From: Bacteroidota bacterium
GTDB taxonomy: Bacteria; Bacteroidota; Bacteroidia; Bacteroidales; Prolixibacteraceae
DNA length: 64,000 nt
Assembly: GCA_030684645.1 (NCBI GenBank)
Contig: JAUXUF010000072.1
Span: forward strand, 22,032 to 86,031
Direction of reading: 5' to 3'
The notes beneath the pieces were generated by a model, which did not search any database, had not been told where the DNA came from, and saw nothing but the letters and a program-made list of their open reading frames with translations. Both the position numbers and the translations under genes were made by a program. Each line of letters opens with the position of its first letter. Position 1 is the stretch's first letter. Positions 18,023 through 27,181 of this stretch are shown here, one piece after another.

Positions 18023-19234
18023 TCAGTTTCTTCCAAATACATCCCTGACAGCATGTAGGTAAGCCATGCCATTCACGGTATCGGGTTCTAAATAACTACC
18101 TTCCGTCCATTCATTCCAGCAATTGATATTCATAATCCTAGGGCCATCTGAATCAGCCAATAATTTATCTTTTGTCATTTGCAGTGCGGTTTTGAAATTC
18201 TCAGGTGTATTATTACCGATGGTGTTCATAAAAGGATAGCCCACATTCGCCCATTTAGATTTCAGGTCACAACGTGGAGTGGGATCCCAACCCATAGTGA
18301 CATTGGGAAAATAAGGTACCCCGTATTCTGTTTTTGCTTTGTCCCAATAAGTCAAATAGGCATCACGGACATAATTATAATCGGTTTGAGTATCCGGAAG
18401 GGGAACATGGTGAATCCAAACATAAGAGGTGCTTGAATCAAATTCCAGCATTTTGATTAATTCGGGCGTATTGGAGGGCGCTTTTTCCACCGGAAGGATT
18501 GGATTTCCCCATGCAACAAGGTTCCAATGTACACCTTTTAGTCCGGCAACAATGGCTTTTTCGCGCATCCGGTCCATAGCGGCTTTGGTAGCTTCCATAC
18601 TACCAAAGCCTTCCACAAATTTCTGGACATCGTACACCGAGAAATAGGCTTTACCATCGATCTTCCAATAGTTGGGCTTAGTGAAATATTCCTTTATGAC
18701 GAAATCACATATTTCATCAAAACGTTGGGGTGAAACTTTTCCCGGATAAAGCAGTTTTTGTTCAGCCCCGCGTGTATAGGGATGAATATCTGTCCAGTCG
18801 TGATTGGCCCACATCAGACCGAATTTAATACGTTCACAATTCTTAGCTTTAAGAAAGCCATCATCAATACATTGGTTCAGAAATGGACCATCCTCGTACA
18901 TATACCAATCGAAAATAAAGCAGTCGATACCATTATCAACAGCAGCACCAATTTTTTTGGCCATTACCTTGGGGTCCTTTTCATCGGTATAACCCCAGGC
19001 AGGCACATTTGGCTGATGGTGTCCCGGGAACCGTGGCTGAGCAGCTTTAACCAGCTCCCATTCTGACCATCCTACACCTTTGTTGATAATATTCCGGGGA
19101 TCATCCGTATGGTAATTGGCGAAATAGTAGGCTGCAACTGTTATTTTATCCGGATTGGAATTAGACTTTTTGCCTGATTTACAGGATGTAAAAAAAACCA
19201 ACAAAATAATAGCTGATGATACAATTTTTCTCAT
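18023..19234 (-). CDS. GH99/WbsX-like glycoside hydrolase lipoprotein (copy 3)
   Basis: A 403-residue protein with a lipoprotein signal (ILLVFFTSC, Cys 18) and a Lys/Ser-rich linker. Shared motifs with the other two copies are AAYYFANYHTDDP, IDCFIFDWYMYEDG, KFGLMWANHDWTD and NCWNEWTEGSYLEPD, with E375/E378 as the putative catalytic pair. It is the GH99-like copy nearest the SusCD pair, suggesting it may act first on the imported glycan, though gene order alone does not prove this. Family members are annotated GH99-like or glycosyltransferase WbsX; a hydrolase is favoured by the signal peptide and PUL context. Confidence 0.85.
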   Translation of the reverse strand: MRKIVSSAIILLVFFTSCKSGKKSNSNPDKITVAAYYFANYHTDDPRNIINKGVGWSEWELVKAAQPRFPGHHQPNVPAWGYTDEKDPKVMAKKIGAAVDNGIDCFIFDWYMYEDGPFLNQCIDDGFLKAKNCERIKFGLMWANHDWTDIHPYTRGAEQKLLYPGKVSPQRFDEICDFVIKEYFTKPNYWKIDGKAYFSVYDVQKFVEGFGSMEATKAAMDRMREKAIVAGLKGVHWNLVAWGNPILPVEKAPSNTPELIKMLEFDSSTSYVWIHHVPLPDTQTDYNYVRDAYLTYWDKAKTEYGVPYFPNVTMGWDPTPRCDLKSKWANVGYPFMNTIGNNTPENFKTALQMTKDKLLADSDGPRIMNINCWNEWTEGSYLEPDTVNGMAYLHAVRDVFGRN

Positions 19235-19302
19235 GGTTTTGTATTTTAGTTGGTGGATAAGGTTTTTGGGTCAATTTTTTATTTGACATTTTTATAAATA
19301 CT

Positions 19303-20355
19303 TCATTTAGGCGGCGAAAGGGGCAATTCGAGCCATGCCAAGCCTATACTCCGGCTCATGTGACTGACACTTTTATCTCCGGGGGCATCATAGAACAATG
19401 CCAATCGTTTGCCAATGGCAAGAACAGATGGCAGCCCAATGCACTTTGCAGACCAGTTGCAATTCTGGCCATCAAGAACAATTGCCTTGTTTTCAGGATT
19501 CCATTTGTTGATATTTTTGCTCCAGTAAACCCAAATGGCATCGGTATATTCTCCACCATCAATGCCAATATGGTTGGTAAATAAGAACCATGTTTTATTG
19601 CCTTTCTCGTAATACAACGAAGAGTTCTCGATCTGCTCTTCTATAGGCACAATGGGTTGTGGATCGACTTTCCATGATCCATCGAGATCTTTGGTGCGGG
19701 CTATACCAAGTGTGCGCTGTACACACGGATTGCCCATCTTTTTCGTAGTCGCACTAAAAAACTGGATAAACTCACCATTATTCCTGATAACATGTCCGGG
19801 ACTGGCTGTTATGGAATAGTAGGTGTTTGGCCTCGTTCGGAAAGGAACAACATCTTTTTGTTTAATCCAGGGACCAGCCGGACTGTTTCCTTTTGCTTTC
19901 ATTGTAAGATAAGGGAATGACGGAACGAGATCCGGAGGAGCCGAAGTATTAGGCGTTCCGAGGTAGAACATATGCCATTCGTTCCCGTCATAATAGGTGA
20001 CACCATAGGATGCAGACTTCGAGTCGTCTTCGAACGGCTTGCCGAAGTAGAGAATAGGCCCTTTCTTCTCCCAGCTAACGAGATCCTTGCTTATAGCTAA
20101 ACAGCAGAGCCATCCTTTTTTCCCTGCTCCATCGTAATGCATGTAGTAGTTACCATCAGCCATAAAAACCCAAACATCGCGGGCACCAAGAATATCGCAG
20201 TTGTCTGGTCCGTCACCATATCGGAGTACGATGCCCGTGTCCTTCGCATCCATCCTCAGCGTTGCAATGGGTCTGCCGTCGCTGTAAGCCTGCGCTGTCG
20301 CAGATTGAAGTGAAAAGAATAAAATTATTGAAGCTAATGCAATTCTTTGATTCAT
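19303..20355 (-). CDS. Five-bladed beta-propeller glycosidase (GH43/GH117/GH130-like)
   Basis: A 350-residue protein with a signal peptide (ILFFSLQSATAQA). Repeating blade motifs are visible: ARDVWVFMADGNYYMHYDG, AISKDLVSWEKKGPIL, GVTYYDGNEWHMFYLG, GHVIRNNGEFIQFFSA, DAIWVYWSKNINKWNP. This is the pattern of the five-bladed propeller clans holding GH43, GH117 and GH130. A family assignment would need a profile search. It is the first enzyme gene after susD, separated from it by a hairpin. It likely removes a terminal sugar from side chains or oligosaccharides; the specific sugar is unknown. Confidence 0.75.
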   Translation of the reverse strand: MNQRIALASIILFFSLQSATAQAYSDGRPIATLRMDAKDTGIVLRYGDGPDNCDILGARDVWVFMADGNYYMHYDGAGKKGWLCCLAISKDLVSWEKKGPILYFGKPFEDDSKSASYGVTYYDGNEWHMFYLGTPNTSAPPDLVPSFPYLTMKAKGNSPAGPWIKQKDVVPFRTRPNTYYSITASPGHVIRNNGEFIQFFSATTKKMGNPCVQRTLGIARTKDLDGSWKVDPQPIVPIEEQIENSSLYYEKGNKTWFLFTNHIGIDGGEYTDAIWVYWSKNINKWNPENKAIVLDGQNCNWSAKCIGLPSVLAIGKRLALFYDAPGDKSVSHMSRSIGLAWLELPLSPPK

Positions 20356-20433
20356 TTTTTGAGGTGTGTCTTAAATTAAGATTCTAATGATTATTAGAAT
20401 AATCCAGAGTCATTGCGATGACTGATTATATAA

Positions 20434-20461
20434 CCCCGTTCTGAATTGAATCAGAACGGGG
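20434..20461 (-). terminator. Hairpin between susD and the enzyme genes
   Basis: A perfect 11-bp stem (CCCCGTTCTGA with TCAGAACGGGG) around a 6-base loop lies about 50 bases after the susD stop. A long T-tract is absent after the stem on the minus strand, so it may act as a partial terminator or transcript stabiliser. That would allow higher susCD than enzyme expression, as known for other Sus-like operons; the role here is inferred. Confidence 0.6.
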
Positions 20462-20510
20462 AAGTAATACAAGATCGAATCAAAAAAAGATGTCAAAACA
20501 TCAAAATAGC

Positions 20511-22313
20511 TTACTGATAACCTGGATTTTCAACCAGTTTTGAATTATTTGCTGTACGTCCCAATCCAATGGGCAAATAATAATGTTTGTCATCGAAATA
20601 CGGAGCTGGAATTCCATCGATATTATCCTGGATTACAACTTTGTATTTGGCAGTCAAAACGTTGTACTGACCTTGTGCAAAGGAGTTCCCATCCAAAATA
20701 AACCTGAGACCGTGGAAGGCTTTGGTTAAGTCGTTTTTGGCAGTCCTCCATCGGCGTAAATCCCAGTAACGATTTCCTTCGAATGCCAATTCTACTTTTC
20801 TTTCCTTTCGAACCAAATCGCGCGAAACAGCAGGGTACTCGGGCATACCGGCACGCTTGTGAAGTTCGTTTACTGCAAATTTAGCATCGTCATTTTTGCC
20901 CAGTTCCATTGCTGCTTCGGCATAGTTGAGATAAATCTCGCCCAATCGAAAAATTATATAATCGGTATCCGAATAGTTTCTTTCCATTACCTGTGAGCGC
21001 TCTGCTTCATCCAGGTATTTCAAAACTCCAAAAGGCGTTGCCGCAGCGCTACCTGGCGTCTTGGCAAGTACACCTTTGTAAGACCCAACACTTGTCACAC
21101 CCTGTGGAGTTTCAATTGAAACATGATAATCCAGAGTTGTCTGTCCATTTTTCCAGGATGCTCCTTGTGTATAAACCGAGGCTTTAAAACGCGGATCCTT
21201 TTTTCCCCATAGTTCGTCGACGGTCCATAAATGGCCCGATGCAATTTTATCCCTGTCGATAACACCCGGAGTTCCGTCTATATTGTCGAATGATTCAACC
21301 ATTTCGAGATATAAGGTACCCTGCTGGCCTGCATTCCATATATGGTAGGCCTTTGGAACCATCCACATGTCCCACGAATGTCCTTTGCCCGATAATCCGT
21401 CAAATCGTTCAGAAAAAATGACTTCACTGTTACCCTCATCCAAAAACAGGTTTCTGAAATTTTTTGCTTTGTCTACCTGTTTATTATAAAGTGCAAATAC
21501 TTTGCTTGTGATGATGGAATTCGAAGCATCGTAAGAGGCCTGCCAATACTGTGAAGCTTTATTTTGTGGAATCCCCACAATGCCATCTAAAGATACGGTA
21601 CCAAAACTTGCAATACTACCGGCATACATGGCTGCCCGGCTTTTCAGTGCCAAAGCCGCGTATTTTGAGGGGCGTCCTGCGTCAGCAGCACTTACCGTTG
21701 CAGGCAGATCCGGGACAATTGCATCGAGTTCGGACAAGATAAAATCATAAATTGCAGCCTCCTTGTTCCTTTCGCGGTACAGCTCTTCATCTGGATCGTT
21801 TAACTGTTGCGCCCTGGTGATTAACGGAACGCCTCCATATCGTTTTACCAAATTAAAATAGGAAAATGCCCTCAGGAAACGTGCTTCAGCTAGTCGTTTT
21901 GTCTTGTACGCCGCAGGCACTTCCATTGGTTCCAGTTTTTCCAAAAAGGTATTTAATTTCCGAATGGTAGGATATCCCCACCATTCCATCACTCCACCAT
22001 TAATATTAATCCAATGCGACTTAGGGGCAGGTGTCCATCCACTTCTAGCCTCATCGGCAAAAGTAATGGCAAAGGTCATTTCAAACCATCCGTATTGTGA
22101 TATTCCATTAAAAACACGTACGGGTGAATTATATTGAGTTTCAAAAAGGAAGTTCATTTCGGCATAACACTGGTTCAGGTAATCATCGATCAATACGGGG
22201 TCAGACCAAACTGTAGCATCCGAAATTATATCGAGCGGTTCTTTGTTAAGTACATCCTGGCAAGCAGTAAAGAACAGCACTGATAGTAGCAAGAATATTG
22301 TTATTTTTTTCAT
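20511..22313 (-). CDS. SusD/RagB-like glycan-binding lipoprotein
   Basis: A 600-residue surface lipoprotein (signal LLSVLFFTAC, Cys 18). The N-terminal NKEPLDIISDATVWSDPVLIDDYLNQCYAEM and the middle AEARFLRAFSYFNLVKRYGGVPLI are hallmark SusD sequences, and the C-terminus FEGNRYWDLRRW is the RagB/SusD signature. It caps the SusC barrel and binds the glycan at the cell surface. Twelve bases separate it from susC upstream. Length is within the usual 500-650. No substrate can be read from the sequence. Confidence 0.96.
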   Translation of the reverse strand: MKKITIFLLLSVLFFTACQDVLNKEPLDIISDATVWSDPVLIDDYLNQCYAEMNFLFETQYNSPVRVFNGISQYGWFEMTFAITFADEARSGWTPAPKSHWININGGVMEWWGYPTIRKLNTFLEKLEPMEVPAAYKTKRLAEARFLRAFSYFNLVKRYGGVPLITRAQQLNDPDEELYRERNKEAAIYDFILSELDAIVPDLPATVSAADAGRPSKYAALALKSRAAMYAGSIASFGTVSLDGIVGIPQNKASQYWQASYDASNSIITSKVFALYNKQVDKAKNFRNLFLDEGNSEVIFSERFDGLSGKGHSWDMWMVPKAYHIWNAGQQGTLYLEMVESFDNIDGTPGVIDRDKIASGHLWTVDELWGKKDPRFKASVYTQGASWKNGQTTLDYHVSIETPQGVTSVGSYKGVLAKTPGSAAATPFGVLKYLDEAERSQVMERNYSDTDYIIFRLGEIYLNYAEAAMELGKNDDAKFAVNELHKRAGMPEYPAVSRDLVRKERKVELAFEGNRYWDLRRWRTAKNDLTKAFHGLRFILDGNSFAQGQYNVLTAKYKVVIQDNIDGIPAPYFDDKHYYLPIGLGRTANNSKLVENPGYQ

Positions 22314-22325
22314 AATTGATACAAT

Positions 22326-25300
22326 TTAAAGTGATAAATTTAAACCAAAGCTTACCGTCCGCATTTGCGGATAGTAGAAACCACCAAGGCCATTGGGCGC
22401 TTCCGGGTCAATCGAGTACCGTTCCATTTCACTAATGGTAAATAAATTGGTAGCTGCTACATACAACCTCAAATTTTGTATATTCACTTTTTGAAGTATT
22501 GATTTTGGAAGGTTATAACCCAGTGACATGGTTTTCAAACGAAGGTAATCTGCCTTTTTATTGTAAAAATCTGAATTCCAATTATTGGTACCGGATCCCC
22601 CCAAACGTGGTATCAATCCGTCTGCATGGTTATTATCCGGTGTCCATCGTTCGTTGTACATTAACTCTGAGTAGTTTCCTCCCCATCCTAATACTGCACG
22701 TTGGTAGAACCCGATAGCCCCCTGGAAGAAAGCTGTTATATCGAAATTTTTATAGGCTAAATCCAGATTAAAACCGCCAATCCAGTGTGGAGTAGTTCCT
22801 TTACCAATTTCAACCATATCTTTCCAGTTCAGCAAACCGTCTTTATTGGTGTCCTGATATCGAATATCTCCGGGCTTAATAGCCACATTTCCCTTGGTTT
22901 CATTATACACATAATCCAGTGCATTAATTTCTTCCTGGCTTGTAAATAGTCCTTCTGATACATATCCAAACAACCGGTCAGTCCAATCTCCTGTTCGTTT
23001 GTTTTGTCTTTCCTGATCGGGATCTTCATAAACCGGTTCATCAAAAAAGCCCCATTTAGAGCGCGACCAGGAGAGGTTTGCCCTGACATCCCAACGGAAA
23101 TCCCTAAACTTTCCTTCGTGCCCGAGTAGCAATTCAAAGCCGCGGGTATTGATGGTATTCAGGTTTTCAACCGGCAGGTTGGCGCCAAAGGTAGAGGGCA
23201 AAGAAACAGTTCTTTGCCCTGGAATGCCTTCCCTGTCGCGGTAAAACACATCAAATTCTGCATACAGCTTTCGTTTTAAAAGCGAAAAGTCCAAACCTCC
23301 ATTGTAAATGGTCATGGTTTCCCAAGTAAGGAAAGGATTGGGCAACCCGGTTTCAACAAGTCCTGCCGAAGCAGTCGGCCCAATCATATAACCACGACCG
23401 TACTGATAACCGGAGAGATATTGGAAATTACCAACGGCATCTTTACCAGTCTGGCTATAACTTGCCCTCAGTTTCAGGTTATCTAGAAACGGGAGGTTAT
23501 TTTTTATAAATCCTTCTTCTGAGATTCTCCAACCCAATGAAACACTGGGAAAAACACCTGTCCGAACTTCTTTACTGAATTTCGCCGATTCATCGACCCG
23601 GAGGGTGGCTTCCAGCAGGTATTTCGATTTATAGGCATAATTTACGCGCCCGATATAACTCTGGCGTCCCATTTCGGAAGCCCGTCCATCGCTGGTTTGA
23701 TTGGCAAGGCCACCGGCAAACAGATAATCAATGGCAGTTGTTTTGTACCCCTGGCGCGATGCACTAATCCAATCGTTATAATAATCAATTACTTCGTACA
23801 GGGCCAATGCGGTAACCTCATGGTCTGTGCCAAAAATCCGGTTATAATTGAATGAAAACTGACCGGTCAATATTCGGTTTTTACTATCCTGATGCTGTAA
23901 AAAAGGTTCATTTTTAGTAGTGCGCTGGGTATAGGTGTCATTGGAATAATTGTATGACCAGCTATCGGCAAGCCAACCGAAATGCTTAAAGAAACTGTAA
24001 TTCTGATTCAGGTTAACAAATGCTTTGGCCGACAAACCTTTTATAAAATTAAAATCGTAATTTAAAGCAAGGCTTCCCTTAAAATTCTGGCTTTGTGTCC
24101 TTTTATATCCAGATAATTTACTATTCGACATATATGCTATACCTATCCCACCTCCTGCACCAGCATAAGGAATTTTATCCGGATCGGGCAATGATGAAGA
24201 CCAGAAAGGTTCTGTATTCCAGTATTCCTGCCAAATTGACTCATCGTTGACGCGAAAGGGGAAATCCCTGTTTTCCCAGATACTTGCAAGGTCAATTTGT
24301 ACACTCAGATTGTCCAGAATCTTGGCATCAATATTGGACCTTAAATTATAACGTTGGTATGCACCTCCGTTGTTTTTAAACATGGATTGCTGATCGAGGT
24401 ACCCCAAAAATCCATAATATTTAATTTTATCACCTCCACCACGAACCGATAAATTGTGCTGCTGCTGCGGAGCCCAGTCGCGGGCCACTACATCGAGCCA
24501 GTTCGTATTGGGATAATCGGGATTTGTTCCTGCATAAAACAAATCAACCTCTTCCTGTGTAAACCGTTGAGTTGATTCGGGTAAGCCCTGGTTAGCGTGA
24601 GCTTCCCTTGACAATTCTGCCATTTGACCCGAGCTGCCCATTAACGGCATATTGGTTGGCCCCTGAAAAGTCATGTTACTGTTCAACGTAATGGTAGGCT
24701 TAGCCGATTTTCCCCTTTTTGTGGTTACCAGAATAACACCATCGCCTGCCCTGGCGCCGTATATGGCAGCAGCAGCATCTTTAAGTATCGAAACGGATTC
24801 GATTTCATTGGCATCGATATTATTAAAACCCGATTCAACTCCATCGACAATAACCAATGGCGCTCCAAAGCCACGAATACTTAATGAAGCATTATCGCGT
24901 CCAGGAAATCCACTTTCCTGTTTTGTTATTAAGCCTGGTAAACGGCCAGCCAGGGCGTTGGTTGTACTGGCCATAGGTGCAACGGTCAATTTTTCAGAAC
25001 TGATCGTTGCTACTGAACCAGTTAGATTTTCCTTTTTCTGAGTACCATACCCAATTGCAACAACTTCTTCAATCCCAATAGTTTCTTCTTCAAGGGTAAC
25101 ATTTAACGTTGTTTTGTTTCCAACCAAAATCTCCTGCCCTTTCATCCCTACAAACGAAAACTGCAATGTCGCATTTTCTGGAACGTTGGAAAGCGAATAA
25201 TTTCCATTGAAATCGGTAATGGTACCCGAAGTCGTTCCTTTTACCACCACTGTTACGCCGGGCAAGGGAGCACCTGAGGAGTCAGTTACTTTACCGGAGA

Positions 25301-25709
25301 TGGATTTTTGCTGCTGTAAACCAACAACTCCCGTTTGGTTGGAGCTTTGTTCAATCAGAATTAATTTATTTGCTACTTCCCTAAAGGAATAGGGTAAATC
25401 TTTAAAAGCCTGGGTCAGGATATCGCCAATTGGTTTGTTTGAAACATCAATCGTGACTTTTTGCGTAACATCCACTTCGTCGTTGTTGTAGAAAAAGCGA
25501 TACCCCGATTTGTTCTCAATGGTATTAAACAACTCTTTCAAGGTAGTTTGTTCCATCTTCAGCGATATTCTGGTGGTTTGCGACCAGACCGAAGCCGTGG
25601 ATTGCAGACAGAGCGCCAAAATCAAAAGCCAGGTTAATTTCATGACTAAGTAGAATTTTTTTAATTGCCGGACATAACTGTCGGGCAGTTTAATTTGATT
25701 AATTTTCAT
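22326..25709 (-). CDS. SusC/RagA-like TonB-dependent transporter with STN domain
   Basis: A 1127-residue outer-membrane transporter. Order: signal peptide (to about VWSQ, 44), STN/secretin-TonB N-terminal domain (about 48-118, LKELFNTIENKSGYRFFYNNDEVDV region), carboxypeptidase-like domain (ISGKVTDSSGAPLPGVTV, about 136-212), plug (RGFGAPLVIVDGVE, LKDAAAAIYGARAGDGVILV) and 22-strand barrel to the end. The STN domain is used to signal to an anti-sigma factor. FecR and an ECF sigma factor gene are directly upstream, giving a complete trans-envelope signalling set that would induce the PUL when the glycan is bound. Confidence 0.97.
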   Translation of the reverse strand: MKINQIKLPDSYVRQLKKFYLVMKLTWLLILALCLQSTASVWSQTTRISLKMEQTTLKELFNTIENKSGYRFFYNNDEVDVTQKVTIDVSNKPIGDILTQAFKDLPYSFREVANKLILIEQSSNQTGVVGLQQQKSISGKVTDSSGAPLPGVTVVVKGTTSGTITDFNGNYSLSNVPENATLQFSFVGMKGQEILVGNKTTLNVTLEEETIGIEEVVAIGYGTQKKENLTGSVATISSEKLTVAPMASTTNALAGRLPGLITKQESGFPGRDNASLSIRGFGAPLVIVDGVESGFNNIDANEIESVSILKDAAAAIYGARAGDGVILVTTKRGKSAKPTITLNSNMTFQGPTNMPLMGSSGQMAELSREAHANQGLPESTQRFTQEEVDLFYAGTNPDYPNTNWLDVVARDWAPQQQHNLSVRGGGDKIKYYGFLGYLDQQSMFKNNGGAYQRYNLRSNIDAKILDNLSVQIDLASIWENRDFPFRVNDESIWQEYWNTEPFWSSSLPDPDKIPYAGAGGGIGIAYMSNSKLSGYKRTQSQNFKGSLALNYDFNFIKGLSAKAFVNLNQNYSFFKHFGWLADSWSYNYSNDTYTQRTTKNEPFLQHQDSKNRILTGQFSFNYNRIFGTDHEVTALALYEVIDYYNDWISASRQGYKTTAIDYLFAGGLANQTSDGRASEMGRQSYIGRVNYAYKSKYLLEATLRVDESAKFSKEVRTGVFPSVSLGWRISEEGFIKNNLPFLDNLKLRASYSQTGKDAVGNFQYLSGYQYGRGYMIGPTASAGLVETGLPNPFLTWETMTIYNGGLDFSLLKRKLYAEFDVFYRDREGIPGQRTVSLPSTFGANLPVENLNTINTRGFELLLGHEGKFRDFRWDVRANLSWSRSKWGFFDEPVYEDPDQERQNKRTGDWTDRLFGYVSEGLFTSQEEINALDYVYNETKGNVAIKPGDIRYQDTNKDGLLNWKDMVEIGKGTTPHWIGGFNLDLAYKNFDITAFFQGAIGFYQRAVLGWGGNYSELMYNERWTPDNNHADGLIPRLGGSGTNNWNSDFYNKKADYLRLKTMSLGYNLPKSILQKVNIQNLRLYVAATNLFTISEMERYSIDPEAPNGLGGFYYPQMRTVSFGLNLSL

Positions 25710-25825
25710 AAATTTGAATGGTTTTTAAAAGTTAAACTTTGGTTTAATTTTCAGAGAGGGAGGTGTTGGTCGCACTTCCCTTTCTTCTTTTTCACAAGCT
25801 GGTTCAATTCATAGGCATTATTGTT

Positions 25826-26821
25826 TTAATGTTCGGTATAAAAGGTAATTACATTGTCTTTAATATTGTATGCGACATATTTCGACCGGCCAAAATAAGA
25901 AATGACCTCCAAAATACTTTCACGTTCCAACGTTCCGGTGAACCGCCGGGATTTGACCTGTTCGTCGGCAAACTCGATTTCCACGTCGAACCAGCGTTCC
26001 AGATTGTGTTCCAACTCTCCCAACGATTGGTTACGGAACACCAGTCGCCCGTTCTTCCAATCAGTTTCGGGCGAAATATCGGCGATCTCCTGTAAATTCA
26101 TTTTCTGATTTTCTTTGCTGAAAACTAATTTTTGATTGGGTTTAATGACTATCGAACGATGGTTATCGGTCACCTTTAGGCTACCTGTTACCAGGGTAGT
26201 TGTAATTGTCTGTTCACAGGAATAGGCTTTCAGGTTGAATTCTGTTCCGAGCACTTCCACGTCAAGGGCAGAGGTTTTCACCCGGAAAGGATTTCGTGGG
26301 TCCTTCCGTACAGAGAAATAGGCTTCGCCATCTAAGGAAACCCGGCGCGATCCGTTTTTGAAATTGTTGCTGAAAGTTAGTTTACTTCCCGAATTGAGGA
26401 ATACCCGCGAACTGTCGGGCAGCACAATGGACGTTTTGTCGCCCAATGCGCAGGTGATGGTAGTAAACGAATCGGATGATGAGTTTGATTTTTTCCCGTA
26501 ATAATAACTGAACGGGAGGGCAGCGGCTAGCAACAGGATTGCAGCGTAACGCGTGAGGCGGTAACCCTGTTGCCTCCATGAAGTTTTTTCGGTCAGGAAG
26601 CGGGTTTTCTGGCGGAACTGCCGGATAGCCTTTTCAACATCGTAACGGTCCGGATTGTGTTCAATGCCTGAGCTTAACCAGATTTCTTTTAGCTCATGAT
26701 ATAACTTCTTATTTTCCGGATGCCGGTTTAGCCAGGCTTCTATTGTACTTTTCTCTTCGTCGCTGGCTTCCCCGGCAAACAATCGGATAATTAACTGATG
26801 TATGTTTTGATCTGGTTGCAT
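25826..26821 (-). CDS. FecR-family anti-sigma factor
   Basis: A 331-residue inner-membrane protein: an N-terminal cytoplasmic DUF4880-like anti-sigma region (IHQLIIRLFAGEASDEEKSTIEAWLNRHPENKKLYHEL), a single membrane segment at about residues 90-107 (YAAILLLAAALPFSYYYG) and a periplasmic FecR domain (TITCALGDKTSIVLPDSSRVFLNSGS). The C-terminal part would contact the STN domain of the SusC transporter encoded next. It would hold the ECF sigma factor encoded upstream. All features are typical of Bacteroidota PUL regulation. Confidence 0.95.
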   Translation of the reverse strand: MQPDQNIHQLIIRLFAGEASDEEKSTIEAWLNRHPENKKLYHELKEIWLSSGIEHNPDRYDVEKAIRQFRQKTRFLTEKTSWRQQGYRLTRYAAILLLAAALPFSYYYGKKSNSSSDSFTTITCALGDKTSIVLPDSSRVFLNSGSKLTFSNNFKNGSRRVSLDGEAYFSVRKDPRNPFRVKTSALDVEVLGTEFNLKAYSCEQTITTTLVTGSLKVTDNHRSIVIKPNQKLVFSKENQKMNLQEIADISPETDWKNGRLVFRNQSLGELEHNLERWFDVEIEFADEQVKSRRFTGTLERESILEVISYFGRSKYVAYNIKDNVITFYTEH

Positions 26822-27181
26822 AAAAATGATATTCAGAAGTGATGATGCACAAAAGGATAAAAACCCTGTATCGAAAAATAAAAAAAAATTCCAGATTCCA
26901 AGTTTGGGGCCCCTTATGAAAAGTTAATCTTAGGGAAAATGCTTTTACCTGATAGCTTTTCAGGAAACCAGAGGTTTCACAGGTTTATAGAAATCAACGG
27001 ATTATCCTGCTTTACGACTCCGGCTGGAGTCGAAGTTGGTGGCATAATCACTTTTCTATAAACATTTGACCTCTCGGAGGTCTTAAAAGTGACTTTTCAA
27101 GTACGCTCAAGTTTCAAATTCCAGATTTCAAGTTGTCCATTGGCTAAAATCTTGTGTCTTGCTTCTTGATACTTGTGTCTT
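26822..27181. repeat. Nested inverted-repeat element in the sigma-fecR gap
   Basis: This 360-base gap holds no gene but has a layered structure. Outer arms GTTTATAGAAA (26983-26993) and TTTCTATAAAC (27053-27063) are perfect inverses; inside them a hairpin CGACTCC-ggct-GGAGTCG lies at 27015-27032. An overlapping second stem pairs CACTTTT (27049-27055) with AAAAGTG (27085-27091) around GACCTC-tcg-GAGGTC (27068-27082). It could be a dispersed element or a structured RNA region that tunes fecR relative to the sigma gene. At 27150-27180 a CTTGTGTCTT motif is repeated. Confidence 0.6.
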
